NCBI GenBank assembly: GCA_023091735.1
Contig: JALKBU010000845.1
Coordinates: 1-22,675 of the forward strand
From: Trichomonas tenax
Taxonomy: Eukaryota; Parabasalia; Trichomonadida; Trichomonadidae
Reading direction: 5' to 3'
DNA: 22,675 nucleotides
The translations under genes were made by a program, and so were the position numbers. Below, in pieces: positions 8,626 through 17,519 of this stretch. Numbering within the stretch: the stretch's first letter is position 1; each line of letters opens with the position of its first letter. Below the pieces are notes generated by a model, which worked only from the letters and a program-made list of their open reading frames with translations, was not told the DNA's origin and did no database searches.

Positions 8626-9957
8626 ATGGAAGACTTCAAAAACGAAGTTGCTAAATTATTCATCAAAAAATTAAGCAACAGAGGGGAAGAATCTGAAGAA
8701 ATCTTTCAAATTGACGAAGAAACCGAACATAAAATCGACGTTTTGGTCGAAGATATTTATATCTCTGCGAATAACTCAGAAATAGCCGTTTTAAGAGAAC
8801 AGATCAAAGAACTTCTTTCCATTATTATGCAGTTCCCATCAAAATTCTCAGTTGTTCAAACTTTAATATCTCCAAATTTTATTTCTTTGTTAACAGACTA
8901 CATCACGAGAAATTCAGACCCAACTACGACATTCAATTCTGCCCAAATCATTTGCATCTTCTCAGCTCAATCACAAAAATATTCATATTCTTTAAAACAG
9001 TTTCTTCCTAAATTAGCACGAAAATTACGGCAGAACGCTCATCAGTGTGAACATTTTATCGTTACAACTTTCGCTAATTTAATGAATGATCCCGAATATA
9101 TCAAATTTTTCGATAAATACGATTTATCAGAATTTAACAGTTTCGTTGACAGTATAACAACTGTAGAAGAATCCATTTCTGTTGCAAAATTTTACAATTC
9201 ATATGTAATAAGTGAAATTCCTGAAGATATCATGAAATCGATTCTTTACAGACTTCCATTGTTAATGAACCTTCTTCCTGAAGAAAATTATCATTATATT
9301 TTATCGATTCTGATACAGATTGTCGTTCAAAATTATTTAGATATTGATTTTTTCATCAAATCGAATTTTCTCGATTACATTGAACTCTACAGACCACAGA
9401 ACCAAAAATTGACTATTTATTTTTACTCAATGTGTTTGAAATTTTATCCAGAATCAATTCAAGCATTAAACATCGATATTGACCAATTGATATCAACTTT
9501 ATATTCCCCAGATAACTCAGATTTCTACTTAAATATTTCGATTTTAACATTAATCGAATATTATCCAAATTTAAGTGATGATCAAATGGTGTCAATCACG
9601 AAATGGATGATGGAGACAGAAGCGGACATTGAATTGAAACAAATCATTTTTATATTAACTAATAATTTTATTTCAAGAGCTACAGTGGCATTTTTCATGG
9701 AAATAATAGAACTCCAAATTTTGAGTTTCCTTGATGACATTTTGGACTGCATTGACAGAATTGATGTTATAACTTATTCATGCGAGTGTTTAATGACGTC
9801 TGTGAACACATCAAGAAGTTTTGGCGATGAAGTAGTCAATGAAGTGATGGAGCATCAATATATCACTGATTTGGCTGATTTAATCATAGAATATGATTTT
9901 GAGAATGCAAATCCCACCATACAGAAGTTCTTTGCCGAATATATCGACAAAAGTTAA
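8626..9957 (+). CDS. hypothetical all-helical (armadillo/HEAT-like) protein
   Basis: I do not recognise this 443-residue protein by family. It is built of successive amphipathic helices rich in Leu, Ile, Phe, Asn and Tyr, for example ELLSIIMQFPSKFSVVQTLI near residue 65. The helices repeat at roughly 40-residue intervals, as in armadillo or HEAT solenoids, from about 55 to 430. An acidic N-terminal segment (20-45) precedes them. There are no catalytic motifs, signal peptide or membrane segments, so a scaffold or adaptor role is plausible but unproven. The start is well fixed by the initiator 7 bases upstream. The gene ends in TAA and faces the minus-strand RING-like gene. Large families of similar helical proteins are typical of trichomonads. 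Confidence 0.85.
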   Translation: MEDFKNEVAKLFIKKLSNRGEESEEIFQIDEETEHKIDVLVEDIYISANNSEIAVLREQIKELLSIIMQFPSKFSVVQTLISPNFISLLTDYITRNSDPTTTFNSAQIICIFSAQSQKYSYSLKQFLPKLARKLRQNAHQCEHFIVTTFANLMNDPEYIKFFDKYDLSEFNSFVDSITTVEESISVAKFYNSYVISEIPEDIMKSILYRLPLLMNLLPEENYHYILSILIQIVVQNYLDIDFFIKSNFLDYIELYRPQNQKLTIYFYSMCLKFYPESIQALNIDIDQLISTLYSPDNSDFYLNISILTLIEYYPNLSDDQMVSITKWMMETEADIELKQIIFILTNNFISRATVAFFMEIIELQILSFLDDILDCIDRIDVITYSCECLMTSVNTSRSFGDEVVNEVMEHQYITDLADLIIEYDFENANPTIQKFFAEYIDKS

Positions 9958-10262
9958 TTGTTTTATATGTTAAACATGTTTGTTTGTTAAAATTATTTTT
10001 CATATTTCGAAACATCAATCTTTGTTATAACAAACAATATCACTAATTGATCAAAATGGATTGGTTGAATTATTTCCAAAATATAATTTTTTTTAATATA
10101 TTTTAAAACAAACATCTGTAAAGTGTAGCAATCATAATAAAACGAATGGGCATTATGATTTTCATAAATAAAATCGATATGAAATTTTCTGATAATATTT
10201 TTTGCAATAAGAAGAAATGTTAAATCGTAAATCGATTGCTAAAGAGTTCTGAAGAATAAAAA
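9958..10262. other. AT-rich spacer between convergent genes
   Basis: It contains T- and A-runs around 10080-10110, but no gene or clear repeat is seen. Confidence 0.5.
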
Positions 10263-10775
10263 TCAGTGTTGAACTGATTCGCTTAATATTTCAGGATGAA
10301 ATTTGAAATTCGAGAAGACTTTGTTGGATCTTTCAATTTCGAGTTTGGTTTCTTCATCAATTTCAGTCATTTGATCAGACTTTCCGCAAACTGGACAACA
10401 TCCTTTAAATTTCCAATTTTGGAGGCATTTGTTGCAGCAGAATATATTGCAGCAGCCAAACTTCACGCAGTTATCAGCGTGAACGTTTTCGTAACAAATT
10501 TGGCACAATTTTGGTTTTTCTGTCTTTTGGCTGTCGATAAACAAAGTTTGGCCTTTTGAAGGGTCAAAGACGAATTTAGCATTGCTGTCTATTTGCGATT
10601 TCAAGAAATAAGACTCTTCCAAACTCAATAACTGCGACAAATTGATCTTTCCTGACTGAACATGGATGCATGGACAATTTGGATCTATGCACTCCTCTCC
10701 TTTCAACATTTGAGGACAGAGTTTCATCGTTATTTGATTATGCAATTCCATTATTTGATTTAGTTTACATGTCAT
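10263..10775 (-). CDS. CCCH zinc finger plus RING-like protein
   Basis: The 170-residue protein has two cysteine-rich parts. Near the N-terminus C20, C29, C34 and H38 give the spacing C-x8-C-x4-C-x3-H of CCCH fingers, which usually bind RNA. Residues 91-130 contain CQIC, CCNIFCCNKC and CPVC, a RING-like arrangement. Taking C91, C94, C108, C109, C114, C117, C127 and C130 as ligands gives an all-cysteine C4C4 pattern like that of CNOT4, with no zinc-binding histidine. RING domains usually recruit ubiquitin-conjugating enzymes, so an RNA-linked ubiquitin ligase is a fair guess. The tail (131-170) is acidic and helical. An initiator-like TCATATT (minus, +1 at 10800) lies 25 bases upstream, but an out-of-frame ATG intervenes; M9 is an alternative start. 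Confidence 0.75.
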   Translation of the reverse strand: MTCKLNQIMELHNQITMKLCPQMLKGEECIDPNCPCIHVQSGKINLSQLLSLEESYFLKSQIDSNAKFVFDPSKGQTLFIDSQKTEKPKLCQICYENVHADNCVKFGCCNIFCCNKCLQNWKFKGCCPVCGKSDQMTEIDEETKLEIERSNKVFSNFKFHPEILSESVQH

Positions 10776-11274
10776 ATTTCGTCATTTTTTTGACAAATAT
10801 GATTTTTATATTCTTTATTTTATATTATAATATTAATATTTTTGAAATGAAATAGATTATTGATATTTTTGACGTTTGTCAGATTTATTCAGCCAAACAG
10901 TCAGATAATATTTTTGTCTATATTCGTCACGTAAAATCAAATTTGTCATAAAATATAGGTCCATTTTGATTAAATATTTAAAAACTACCTTCAAAGTAAT
11001 TTCTATTTTTGATCTAAACACAATTACATATCATTATGACATGATGACAAAACTATCGGACATGTGATATAAAAATATCGTTAAATTTATCACATTTTCT
11101 GACTTTTGCCACAAATCATTATTCCATCCAAATTGAATATTTAGCATTGAATTTTGATGAAATATTTAAATCAATGATTAAAATGGATTTGCCAGATTGG
11201 TGACAGATTGTCAGATTTTAATGATAGATTACTTTTGTTGATTGACACTTTTCAATTATTTTTTTGTTTTTTTG
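10776..11274. other. divergent promoter region between the RING-like and kinase genes
   Basis: It is AT-rich with no gene. GTCACGTAAAAT at 10926-10937 and nearby words (TTGACG, TTTGTCAGA, TTGTCATAAAAT) resemble the GTCAyGTAAA word found upstream of other genes in the window. Confidence 0.45.
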
Positions 11275-12414
11275 ATGAGCGTAAAATTTGGCACGAAATG
11301 TATTACATCACACGTTCTGAGTCTCGTGGAGGGAACTGCTGTCCCAGGAACAGAGGAAACGGTTGATGGTTTTCTTATTGTGTCGGAATACCAAATTATT
11401 CCACATAACGACATAAAATACAAGATAATCAAGACAGTCGGGCACGGAAACACCGCATACGCGTTCCAAGCAGAGTCACGCAACATCACTCATAATCCTT
11501 TAGAAAGAAAATTGGTCGTTTTAAAAATTTTTAGCAACATTCGAATGGCAACGACAATGGCGAACGACGAATACACTTTCATAACGAATGCACTCCAAGG
11601 ACACCCGCCAGAAGACGTCGTTTCGTTCCCGAAAATTTATGATTATTTTACGCACAAAGGACACCCCATCATTGTGATGGAGCCATACGGTCCCTCTCTC
11701 TACGATCACATGATTGACATCTTCAAAATGGAACAATTTCGATCGCAAGATAATCCTTTAATTCACGGCATGGAAATTTATCATGTTCAATATCTGACGC
11801 GTCAAATCGTCAAAGCACTGTCGATTCTCCACCCCACGGGCTATATACACGCAGACATCAAACCAGAAAACATTTTATTCGATCATTTACCGAAAAAGTT
11901 CCAAAATTTCGTTTTAATCGATTTTTCGTCCAGCTTCATGACGTGCTGGAAGTGTACATATCCAATTACGACTTCATTTTATCGGCCGCCTGAAGTTTGT
12001 CTTCATTTGCCTTACGATCAGAGTTTGGATATTTGGTCTTTAGGATGTCTCGCCTATGAGGCCTTTGTTGGAAATCCGCTGTTTGGACAGTTTGATGACG
12101 ATAAATTGCTTTCGAATTTCGAAAAAGTTTTAGGACCGATTCCAAAAGCGATGGTCGACGCTTCTCCTGTCAGAGCACAGTATTTCGACGGTTATACGCT
12201 CAAAACACAGATAGAAACTCCAGATCATCCAGATTACAAGAAAATGATCAGAGAATTGTATTATACGAGGGCGCAAAGCCAAGAACAGCTTGAAAGAGAG
12301 GTAGTTTTGAGAAGACATTTGGCTGATTTCGTTTCATGTTGTCTGAAATATAATCCAAGCGACAGACCAACTTGCAAAGAGCTCCTTCAGCATCCTTTCA
12401 TCGCAGACAAGTGA
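11275..12414 (+). CDS. divergent DYRK/CMGC-type protein kinase
   Basis: The start is the ATG at 11275, giving 379 residues; the frame is open further upstream only through non-ATG codons. The kinase domain covers about 50-375: a glycine loop GHGNTAYAF (57-64), the ATP-binding lysine K84 in VVLKIF, a candidate helix-C Glu at 99, the catalytic loop HADIKPENILF (192-202), and D216 in IDFSSS, where DFG has become DFS. The activation segment ends FYRPPEV (235-241), followed by DIWSLGC. These, with the CMGC-type GNPLFG insert start, place it near DYRK/HIPK kinases. The catalytic Asp, Lys and Asn are kept, so activity is likely. The DYRK activation-loop YxY is not preserved: Y229 sits one residue off and is followed by Pro. 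Substrates are unknown. Confidence 0.88.
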   Translation: MSVKFGTKCITSHVLSLVEGTAVPGTEETVDGFLIVSEYQIIPHNDIKYKIIKTVGHGNTAYAFQAESRNITHNPLERKLVVLKIFSNIRMATTMANDEYTFITNALQGHPPEDVVSFPKIYDYFTHKGHPIIVMEPYGPSLYDHMIDIFKMEQFRSQDNPLIHGMEIYHVQYLTRQIVKALSILHPTGYIHADIKPENILFDHLPKKFQNFVLIDFSSSFMTCWKCTYPITTSFYRPPEVCLHLPYDQSLDIWSLGCLAYEAFVGNPLFGQFDDDKLLSNFEKVLGPIPKAMVDASPVRAQYFDGYTLKTQIETPDHPDYKKMIRELYYTRAQSQEQLEREVVLRRHLADFVSCCLKYNPSDRPTCKELLQHPFIADK

Positions 12415-12502
12415 TATTTTTATATTTTATTTTGTTGTTTTTTGTTTATTAAATATATTAGATTTGAAAATGTATTTATTCATAACGGGGAACACTGAGA
12501 GC

Positions 12503-12900
12503 TTAGTGGTAGTTGAGGAGGCTGTAGATGTTAGATGGATCGAATTGCTTGAGATTTGGAGGTCCAACTTGTTTCTTTGGCTTTTTTTGGGTTCAAATTG
12601 GCTCTTTGCGAAGTAGTGCTGAATGACCTCCCAGTTTTCTACGTACCAGCAGAGTAAAGCCGCTCTGCTTCTTTTGGCCAAGTGATCCAAATCAACACCA
12701 TAATCGTCAGTGATTGTGAACGCAATTGAGATCAACAAACTGTGCGTTATGTTGCAGCCCATGGACCTGTGGATGATATCTGTGAACATCTCAACATGGG
12801 TCGAATTCATTTCGATTCTCTTCTGTATCTGCTCCTTAACTCTCCTTGGGGAAATGTTCATGTGCTTCAGTGCTCTGTAGCTGTACTTCGCTGACTCCAT
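12503..12900 (-). CDS. small hypothetical protein, likely frameshifted
   Basis: The uninterrupted frame starts at the ATG at 12900 and runs to 12427, 157 residues. Its last 50 or so residues are Ser/Thr/Lys/Asn-rich and extend into AT-rich spacer. A shift at a run of seven T on the plus strand (12582-12588) instead leads into a frame with normal composition that ends FDPSNIYSLLNYH and stops at a TAA at 12503-12505, for a protein of about 132 residues. I think this is the real C-terminus, so the run is either a sequencing slip or a true one-base deletion. The N-terminal part (SPRRVKEQIQKRI, then HSLLISIAF and ALLCWYVENWEVI) is helical and unrecognised. An initiator lies 17 bases upstream. The gene converges with the kinase gene. 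Confidence 0.7.
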
Positions 12901-13487
12901 TTTCTAAAAATTAAAATGACAATAATGAAAAATTAAATTCAATTTTGTAATTTTTCAATTTTTGTGTTATCAACAGAAAGATTTATAATATAAATGTTGG
13001 AAAAAATTAACCTCAAAATAATGTTCCCAATTTTTTATCCATATAATTCTCTTTACAATATACAATAGAATAAAATTATAAGCAAAATGATTTTGTTTTG
13101 GATTTTCAATGCGCATTCAAAATGGTCAATTCAAAAACTGAAATCGATATTTATTTTATTATAGCCTTATATGCTATGTAAAATATATAAATTCAAGAAT
13201 TTTCAATTTTTTCATTCGAATCGCAATTTTTTTTGTGTTTGTGTTGATTCATATCATGAAGTTAAATCACCTTAAGTAAAAAAAATAATTTCATAAAAAC
13301 AATTTTTCTTTGAATATTTGAACAATTTCATTATTAAATATATGATTACATCTTTATGTTCAATAGAATTTTCGCAAAATTATCGATTTATATTTTCAAT
13401 TAAAAAAAAAATTAAAATCAATACCCATTCTCATTCTGTCAATATATAGATAACAAAGAGAGAGAGTTGAGAATAAAAAACGACATT
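12901..13487. other. AT-rich spacer
   Basis: It holds the initiator of the minus-strand gene near 12911-12919 and T/A-rich tracts. A GA-dinucleotide run lies near 13457-13466. No gene is visible. Confidence 0.5.
12911..12919 (-). promoter_or_regulatory. initiator element of the small hypothetical gene
   Basis: The minus strand reads TCATTTTAA with +1 opposite base 12917, giving a 17-base leader to the ATG at 12900. A second match (TCATTATT) lies slightly upstream. Confidence 0.45.
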
Positions 13488-15182
13488 TTATGGCATATCA
13501 GGTGGCGGGCACGCTAGAAATTCCTTCCTGATCGGGTATATCTCAGACGTGTCCCAGTGCTCGATAAGAAAGACAAGGAACTCGATAGCGACGTCGGTGA
13601 ACTTCCTGACCATATCCTGGGAAGTCACTGAATGCGACTGAACAATATTGGGGCCGAAAACGATGGCGAAGTTCTTCGCGGTCATCTTTGTGTACTCGGC
13701 GGACTTAACAAGGTCCTGGAGGAACCCAATAAGGAACATTAGGACCATTTTATGCGGGCGTGGAAGCGACTCTGCGAACTCTATATATCCATTCTGTTGG
13801 TCGTCGTAGACGTTCATCAAATCGTTGACGCGGTCGATTGGAACGACAGGGTTCGGAATATCTCTGAACCACTTCTTGAAGAGCGACGCAATATCATTCA
13901 GGTTCGCTTTCGAGATCATATCCTTTCCGTCATTCGTTCCAAGCGCCATTTCGTCGACTGTCTTGAGGGAGCCAGGAAGTCTGAAGATTCCTTCGCACTT
14001 GGCGGCGCCTCTCTTCAGGAGATAGTCTGCCATGTAGTACTCGATGAACGGGATCGGCAATTTCGGTTCTTTCGTTCTCTGATTCCACATCATCTCGTAA
14101 ATCGACGATCCGAACGTCTGCCAGCCCATGCTGACCTGCATCGGGATCTTCTTGGCGTAGCCGACCTCGTTGTTTTCCTTCGGGACGCCAACAGCGCATC
14201 TGGCAGAAAATCTGATATATGTGAACTGCGAGATGGCAGCGATGATGATATTTGGGTGCCGCGACATTCCAACGAGGTGTGCCTTGATCCAGTTCTCACT
14301 GTTCCTCGTAGCCGGGAAAATTGTCGCAATAATCAAAAACAGCTCCATTCCTTTGCTGAGGATCTGGTTGTTGGGCGTGTGGCTTGTCTGCTTGATGAGC
14401 TGGAAGAAAACTTCGTCTCTCAGCGCCGGATTTGGATATAAAGTGTTAACGATCGATTCCGCGGCAAGCGTTGGAGATTTCGACGGCATAACACCTGTGT
14501 ATTGAAGGATGCACTTGAAGCATGTAAGGGCCGGCTTTATGAGCTTCTGGTCCAAAGCCTCGAGAAGAGGTTCATCCAAAGGCTCAGGAGTGAACGAAAC
14601 GAGCTGATCGAGTGCGATTCTCTTTCGGTTGAAGACCTGCTTCGATCTGTGCTCACGGAAGAATTTTTTCGCGAAGTCTTGAATCTGGAATTGATGAATT
14701 TGCGCTGCGAGCTCTGCATCGATGTAATGCGCGACATCCTCATCCTGCGGAATCGGGGGCGGCTTGTTGGCCTTGACGAGGACTGTGTTTGCTCTGCGAT
14801 ATTGCGTTGGTTTGAAATTTGAAATTTTATCAGGAACGTCTAGAGTCAAATTTTCGGAAACGGAGACATCTCCGCCCGGATTTGAGTACGCTGGTGTTGA
14901 TTCCGATGGCTGTTCTTCTTTAGGTATTTCCTCATTTTTTTCTTCCTCTTCTTTTTGATTTTCTTCAATATTTTCATCACCATTTTCCTCCTCTTGTGGT
15001 TTATCAACATCTGGTTTCGGCGGAATGACGTAATTCTCAGGTGGAACCCATTCTTGGCGAGTATCAGGGTCCCAAATGCAGCCGTCATGCGGGTAATCGT
15101 ATGTAGACTCCGTCGTCACCGCGTCCAAGAAATAAGGAGTGTTTTCGTCGTCGTAATAAATGTAATAACACTTCTTTGACAT
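13488..15182 (-). CDS. WW-MyTH4-RhoGAP protein (Vilse/ARHGAP39-like)
   Basis: I place the start at the ATG at 15182 (564 residues), because an initiator lies 30 bases upstream and the residues before it in the open frame look like spacer. Domains in order: a WW-like domain (about 5-32, YYIYYDDENTPYFLD), an acidic low-complexity linker (64-91), a proline motif PPPIP (141-145), a MyTH4 domain (about 195-335) and a RhoGAP domain (about 360-545). The arginine finger is R401 in EGIFRLPGS; the conserved Asn lies in AKNFAIVFGPN. This order matches animal ARHGAP39/Vilse. RhoGAPs stimulate GTP hydrolysis by Rho-family GTPases, and MyTH4 domains bind microtubules or cargo, so the protein probably links Rho signalling to the cytoskeleton. 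The stop codon reads into TAAAA, as in many trichomonad genes. Confidence 0.9.
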   Translation of the reverse strand: MSKKCYYIYYDDENTPYFLDAVTTESTYDYPHDGCIWDPDTRQEWVPPENYVIPPKPDVDKPQEEENGDENIEENQKEEEEKNEEIPKEEQPSESTPAYSNPGGDVSVSENLTLDVPDKISNFKPTQYRRANTVLVKANKPPPIPQDEDVAHYIDAELAAQIHQFQIQDFAKKFFREHRSKQVFNRKRIALDQLVSFTPEPLDEPLLEALDQKLIKPALTCFKCILQYTGVMPSKSPTLAAESIVNTLYPNPALRDEVFFQLIKQTSHTPNNQILSKGMELFLIIATIFPATRNSENWIKAHLVGMSRHPNIIIAAISQFTYIRFSARCAVGVPKENNEVGYAKKIPMQVSMGWQTFGSSIYEMMWNQRTKEPKLPIPFIEYYMADYLLKRGAAKCEGIFRLPGSLKTVDEMALGTNDGKDMISKANLNDIASLFKKWFRDIPNPVVPIDRVNDLMNVYDDQQNGYIEFAESLPRPHKMVLMFLIGFLQDLVKSAEYTKMTAKNFAIVFGPNIVQSHSVTSQDMVRKFTDVAIEFLVFLIEHWDTSEIYPIRKEFLACPPPDMP

Positions 15183-15206
15183 TTTAAATCGGTTTTTATC
15201 AAAAAG

Positions 15207-15215
15207 CGAAGATGA
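15207..15215 (-). promoter_or_regulatory. initiator element of the RhoGAP gene
   Basis: The minus strand reads TCATCTTCG, with +1 opposite base 15213 and the ATG 30 bases downstream at 15182. It supports the internal Met over the upstream one at 15275, since the upstream start would precede this site. Confidence 0.45.
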
Positions 15216-16350
15216 AGTCACTGTCACGTTTTTGATTACTTCTAATTTTTCTTTGTTTTTATATATCTTTATCATATATAATCCCTATATTTCTTATTTT
15301 TAACCAAAAATATTTTTATATATCGATTTTATTATAAATTATAAATATCTATATATTGTATTGTTTATTTTTAATGAAATTTTTGATTTTTAATTTTCTT
15401 TTTGAAAAAAGTCCTTAATTATTATGTAATTGTTTATATAGATGTAGAAAAATTGGGTTTTATTAAGCAAAAATTGATTTTTAGATTTTGATTTTTCAAA
15501 ATGTATCCGATGTTGAGTTTTTGTTTGAAAAATAGCATTTCTATCATAAGTATATGCTAAATATAAAATAAAAATGAATATGAAAAAATAATGTTATTAT
15601 TTTGGAGTTCTAATAACGCAGTAATTCGAAATAAAACAAAAATTGGAAAATATTTACTCGGACATTTTGATAAAAATATCAAATTTAATCAAAAACCTCA
15701 TCAAAAGTCCAAATTCTTCAAATCCTTTATATTTATATTCCAATAGAAGAGTATAGACTATATCTATGCCCAACGTAGCGATTTATCAATTTTACCAAAT
15801 GATACAATGAATATTCTGTTTTTTTGCATTGCATGAGTTATATTTTTGAACCATTTAGAAAAAACCGAAAAAGACCAAAATATATTTTTCTCATCTTTTA
15901 TTATTTTGATTTTAGACAGGAATAATATTATCATTATAATATACATGATATATGAATGATATGTTTATTGTTTAAATTTCAATATAATAACAATTTTCAA
16001 AATTTTTATATTTTTTTAATAATTATAAAAACACCACAAATTCAAAGTATATATAATAAATATCATAAAGCCAGTGAGAAATAACAAAATACTTTTTTAT
16101 CATAAAATATCTTTCCATTTTCCAAAATTTTTCAAATATTTAAATTCTCTATCATTGGTATATTGTATGCATAAAATTAAAACAGAATTCCCAAAAATAC
16201 TTTTATTTTTCAAAAATCTTATGATATTTAGGATTTACGCAATATATAAATACCAAACCTTTAATAAAAATCCAAAATAAAACAAAATTGAAATTTTTCC
16301 CGGGAAAAAAAATTCAATGTGCATAATTTTCATTATAACTCAAAATAATC
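15216..16350. other. AT-rich spacer without a recognised gene
   Basis: Poly-A/T tracts dominate. An imperfect palindrome with arms reading ATTGAA...CCC and GGG...TTCAAT lies at 16287-16318, with a perfect 16-bp centre at 16294-16309. Open frames at 15764-15946 (minus) and 16074-16280 (plus) are AT-driven and low in complexity, so they are not called. Confidence 0.5.
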
Positions 16351-16380
16351 ATGCGGCCGATACGCAAAATCCAATGCGTA
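16351..16380 (+). repeat. dispersed repeat, copy 1 (TACGCA/TGCGTA)
   Basis: The sequence ATGCGGCCGATACGCAAAAT continues to TGCGTA and recurs at 18600-18630 with only a few differences. Both copies contain a 6-bp inverted repeat TACGCA...TGCGTA with an 8- or 9-base loop. Confidence 0.6.
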
Positions 16381-16447
16381 AAAAATATACCCGACGCATT
16401 TGACATACGCAATTGAGTATTCAGATTATTTTGTAAAATTTTAAAAA

Positions 16448-17397
16448 AAGGCTGATTTTTTTTCCCCGTTGACTTTTTTGAGTTTTGCGATTTTTAACGA
16501 GTAAACCCCTTATCAAGCCAAACTAAGCATGTCGTTTTCCATCAAAATAGGACCCTCGGCGACAATGGTGTCTAGACACCCTTTAGTTGAAGTGGGGTAA
16601 ACCCCTTGTAACAGAAAGTGTCATTTTACATAAGAGCATGATCCTTCAATTGTAATGCTTCATACAGCGTCTTTCTCACTCAGAAGTGAATGCTATCCCT
16701 TTTTAGCATCTTGAAGCTCTTAAATAATGCCGATTTATAATATTAAAACGTTTTCAAAGTCAATTGGCTTTATAACTTACAGCTAGTCATCTGAGACGAA
16801 TAGCTGTCGCGTTTCTGCATTCAGAATACAAGCTGAAGCCATTTTTATCTTCGATCGAACTCATTTCAATATGAACCGGTTTTTTATCCTTATTACTTAC
16901 AGGAAGCTAGCTGCTCTGGCCAGCCGTAATATTTCTACCTTTATTTTACGAATAAATATATTAAAATTTTGATATAATTAAAAATTTCCAGAATTGCTCA
17001 ATTTGTGGTTGATTTTCTCCAGAGCATCGCTTGTATTGAGGAAACCAACCAGAAATCGAGCATTCTTGGAAATACATAATACCCAGATTTGCTATACTTT
17101 TACCAAAGATAGGAAAGAAGGGGGAGTCACGACGATAGGTGCAACTTTTCTGTGAACAATTATTTGCTTGTGTCTAAATCGCCACTGCCGTCTTCAGAAC
17201 TTGAATTTTTGAAGCAGGATTTTAGACTATAATACACCCTTGTCCTACCCTTAAACCAGCTCCTTTTTCCCAAATTCCAAAATTTGCATCCCTATGAATT
17301 TTATTGCATATTAATAATGCTTCCTATTGATCAAACAAAATCTTTGCTACAAAAATTTTTTATAATTTCCAACAATTTTAATAAATTTAGAATATGA
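16448..17397 (+). pseudogene. decayed element with coding-like frames, copy A
   Basis: This block is GC-richer than its flanks. One plus frame (16448-16972) has stops at 16502, 16598, 16634, 16712, 16718 and 16784 but long open runs between them; the last run, about 60 codons, contains RVSAFRIQAEAIFIFDRTHF. After the inverted repeat, another frame (about 17140-17397, one TAA) contains FSVNNYLLVSKSPLPSSELE and then LVLPLNQLLFPKF. The latter and the early KADFFSPL resemble LVLPLKLLSQKF and KFFSPL in the block at 18721-19371, so both may be copies of one dispersed element. I do not recognise the protein, and part of this may be non-coding repeat. Confidence 0.3.
16985..17072. repeat. long imperfect inverted repeat
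   Basis: Bases 16985-17017 (TTTCCAGAATTGCTC...) and 17041-17072 (...GAGCATTCTTGGAAA) are inverted copies of about 32 bases at roughly 80 percent identity by eye, separated by about 23 bases. It could form a hairpin or mark the ends of a small element inside decayed block A. Confidence 0.6.
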
Positions 17398-17519
17398 ATC
17401 ATATGTAGATAACTAAAATCAAACAAAAAACACAAAAATTAAAAAATCTCATCAATTTCAAAGCCAATCCACCAAATTGATTAACAAAATCATTAATACA
17501 TCTAATGCTGTACTAAAAT

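Noticed and set aside
11242..11274. Eleven extra residues at the N-terminus of the kinase
   Set aside because: The frame reaches 11242 only through a TTG codon; the first ATG is 11275.
13752..14441. Long plus-strand frame of 229 codons
   Set aside because: It lies antisense to the RhoGAP gene and is a shadow of its codon bias; the minus frame has clear domains.
15183..15275. N-terminal 31-residue extension of the RhoGAP protein
   Set aside because: It is upstream of the initiator and has spacer-like composition, so it is probably not transcribed with the gene.
15764..16280. Two frames of 60-68 codons in the long spacer
   Set aside because: They consist mostly of Ile, Lys, Phe and Asn, as expected by chance in AT-rich DNA.
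16772..16930. Possible introns suggested by ACTTACAG words
   Set aside because: No matching trichomonad 5' splice motif or branch-site consensus is present, and the flanking frames contain stops.
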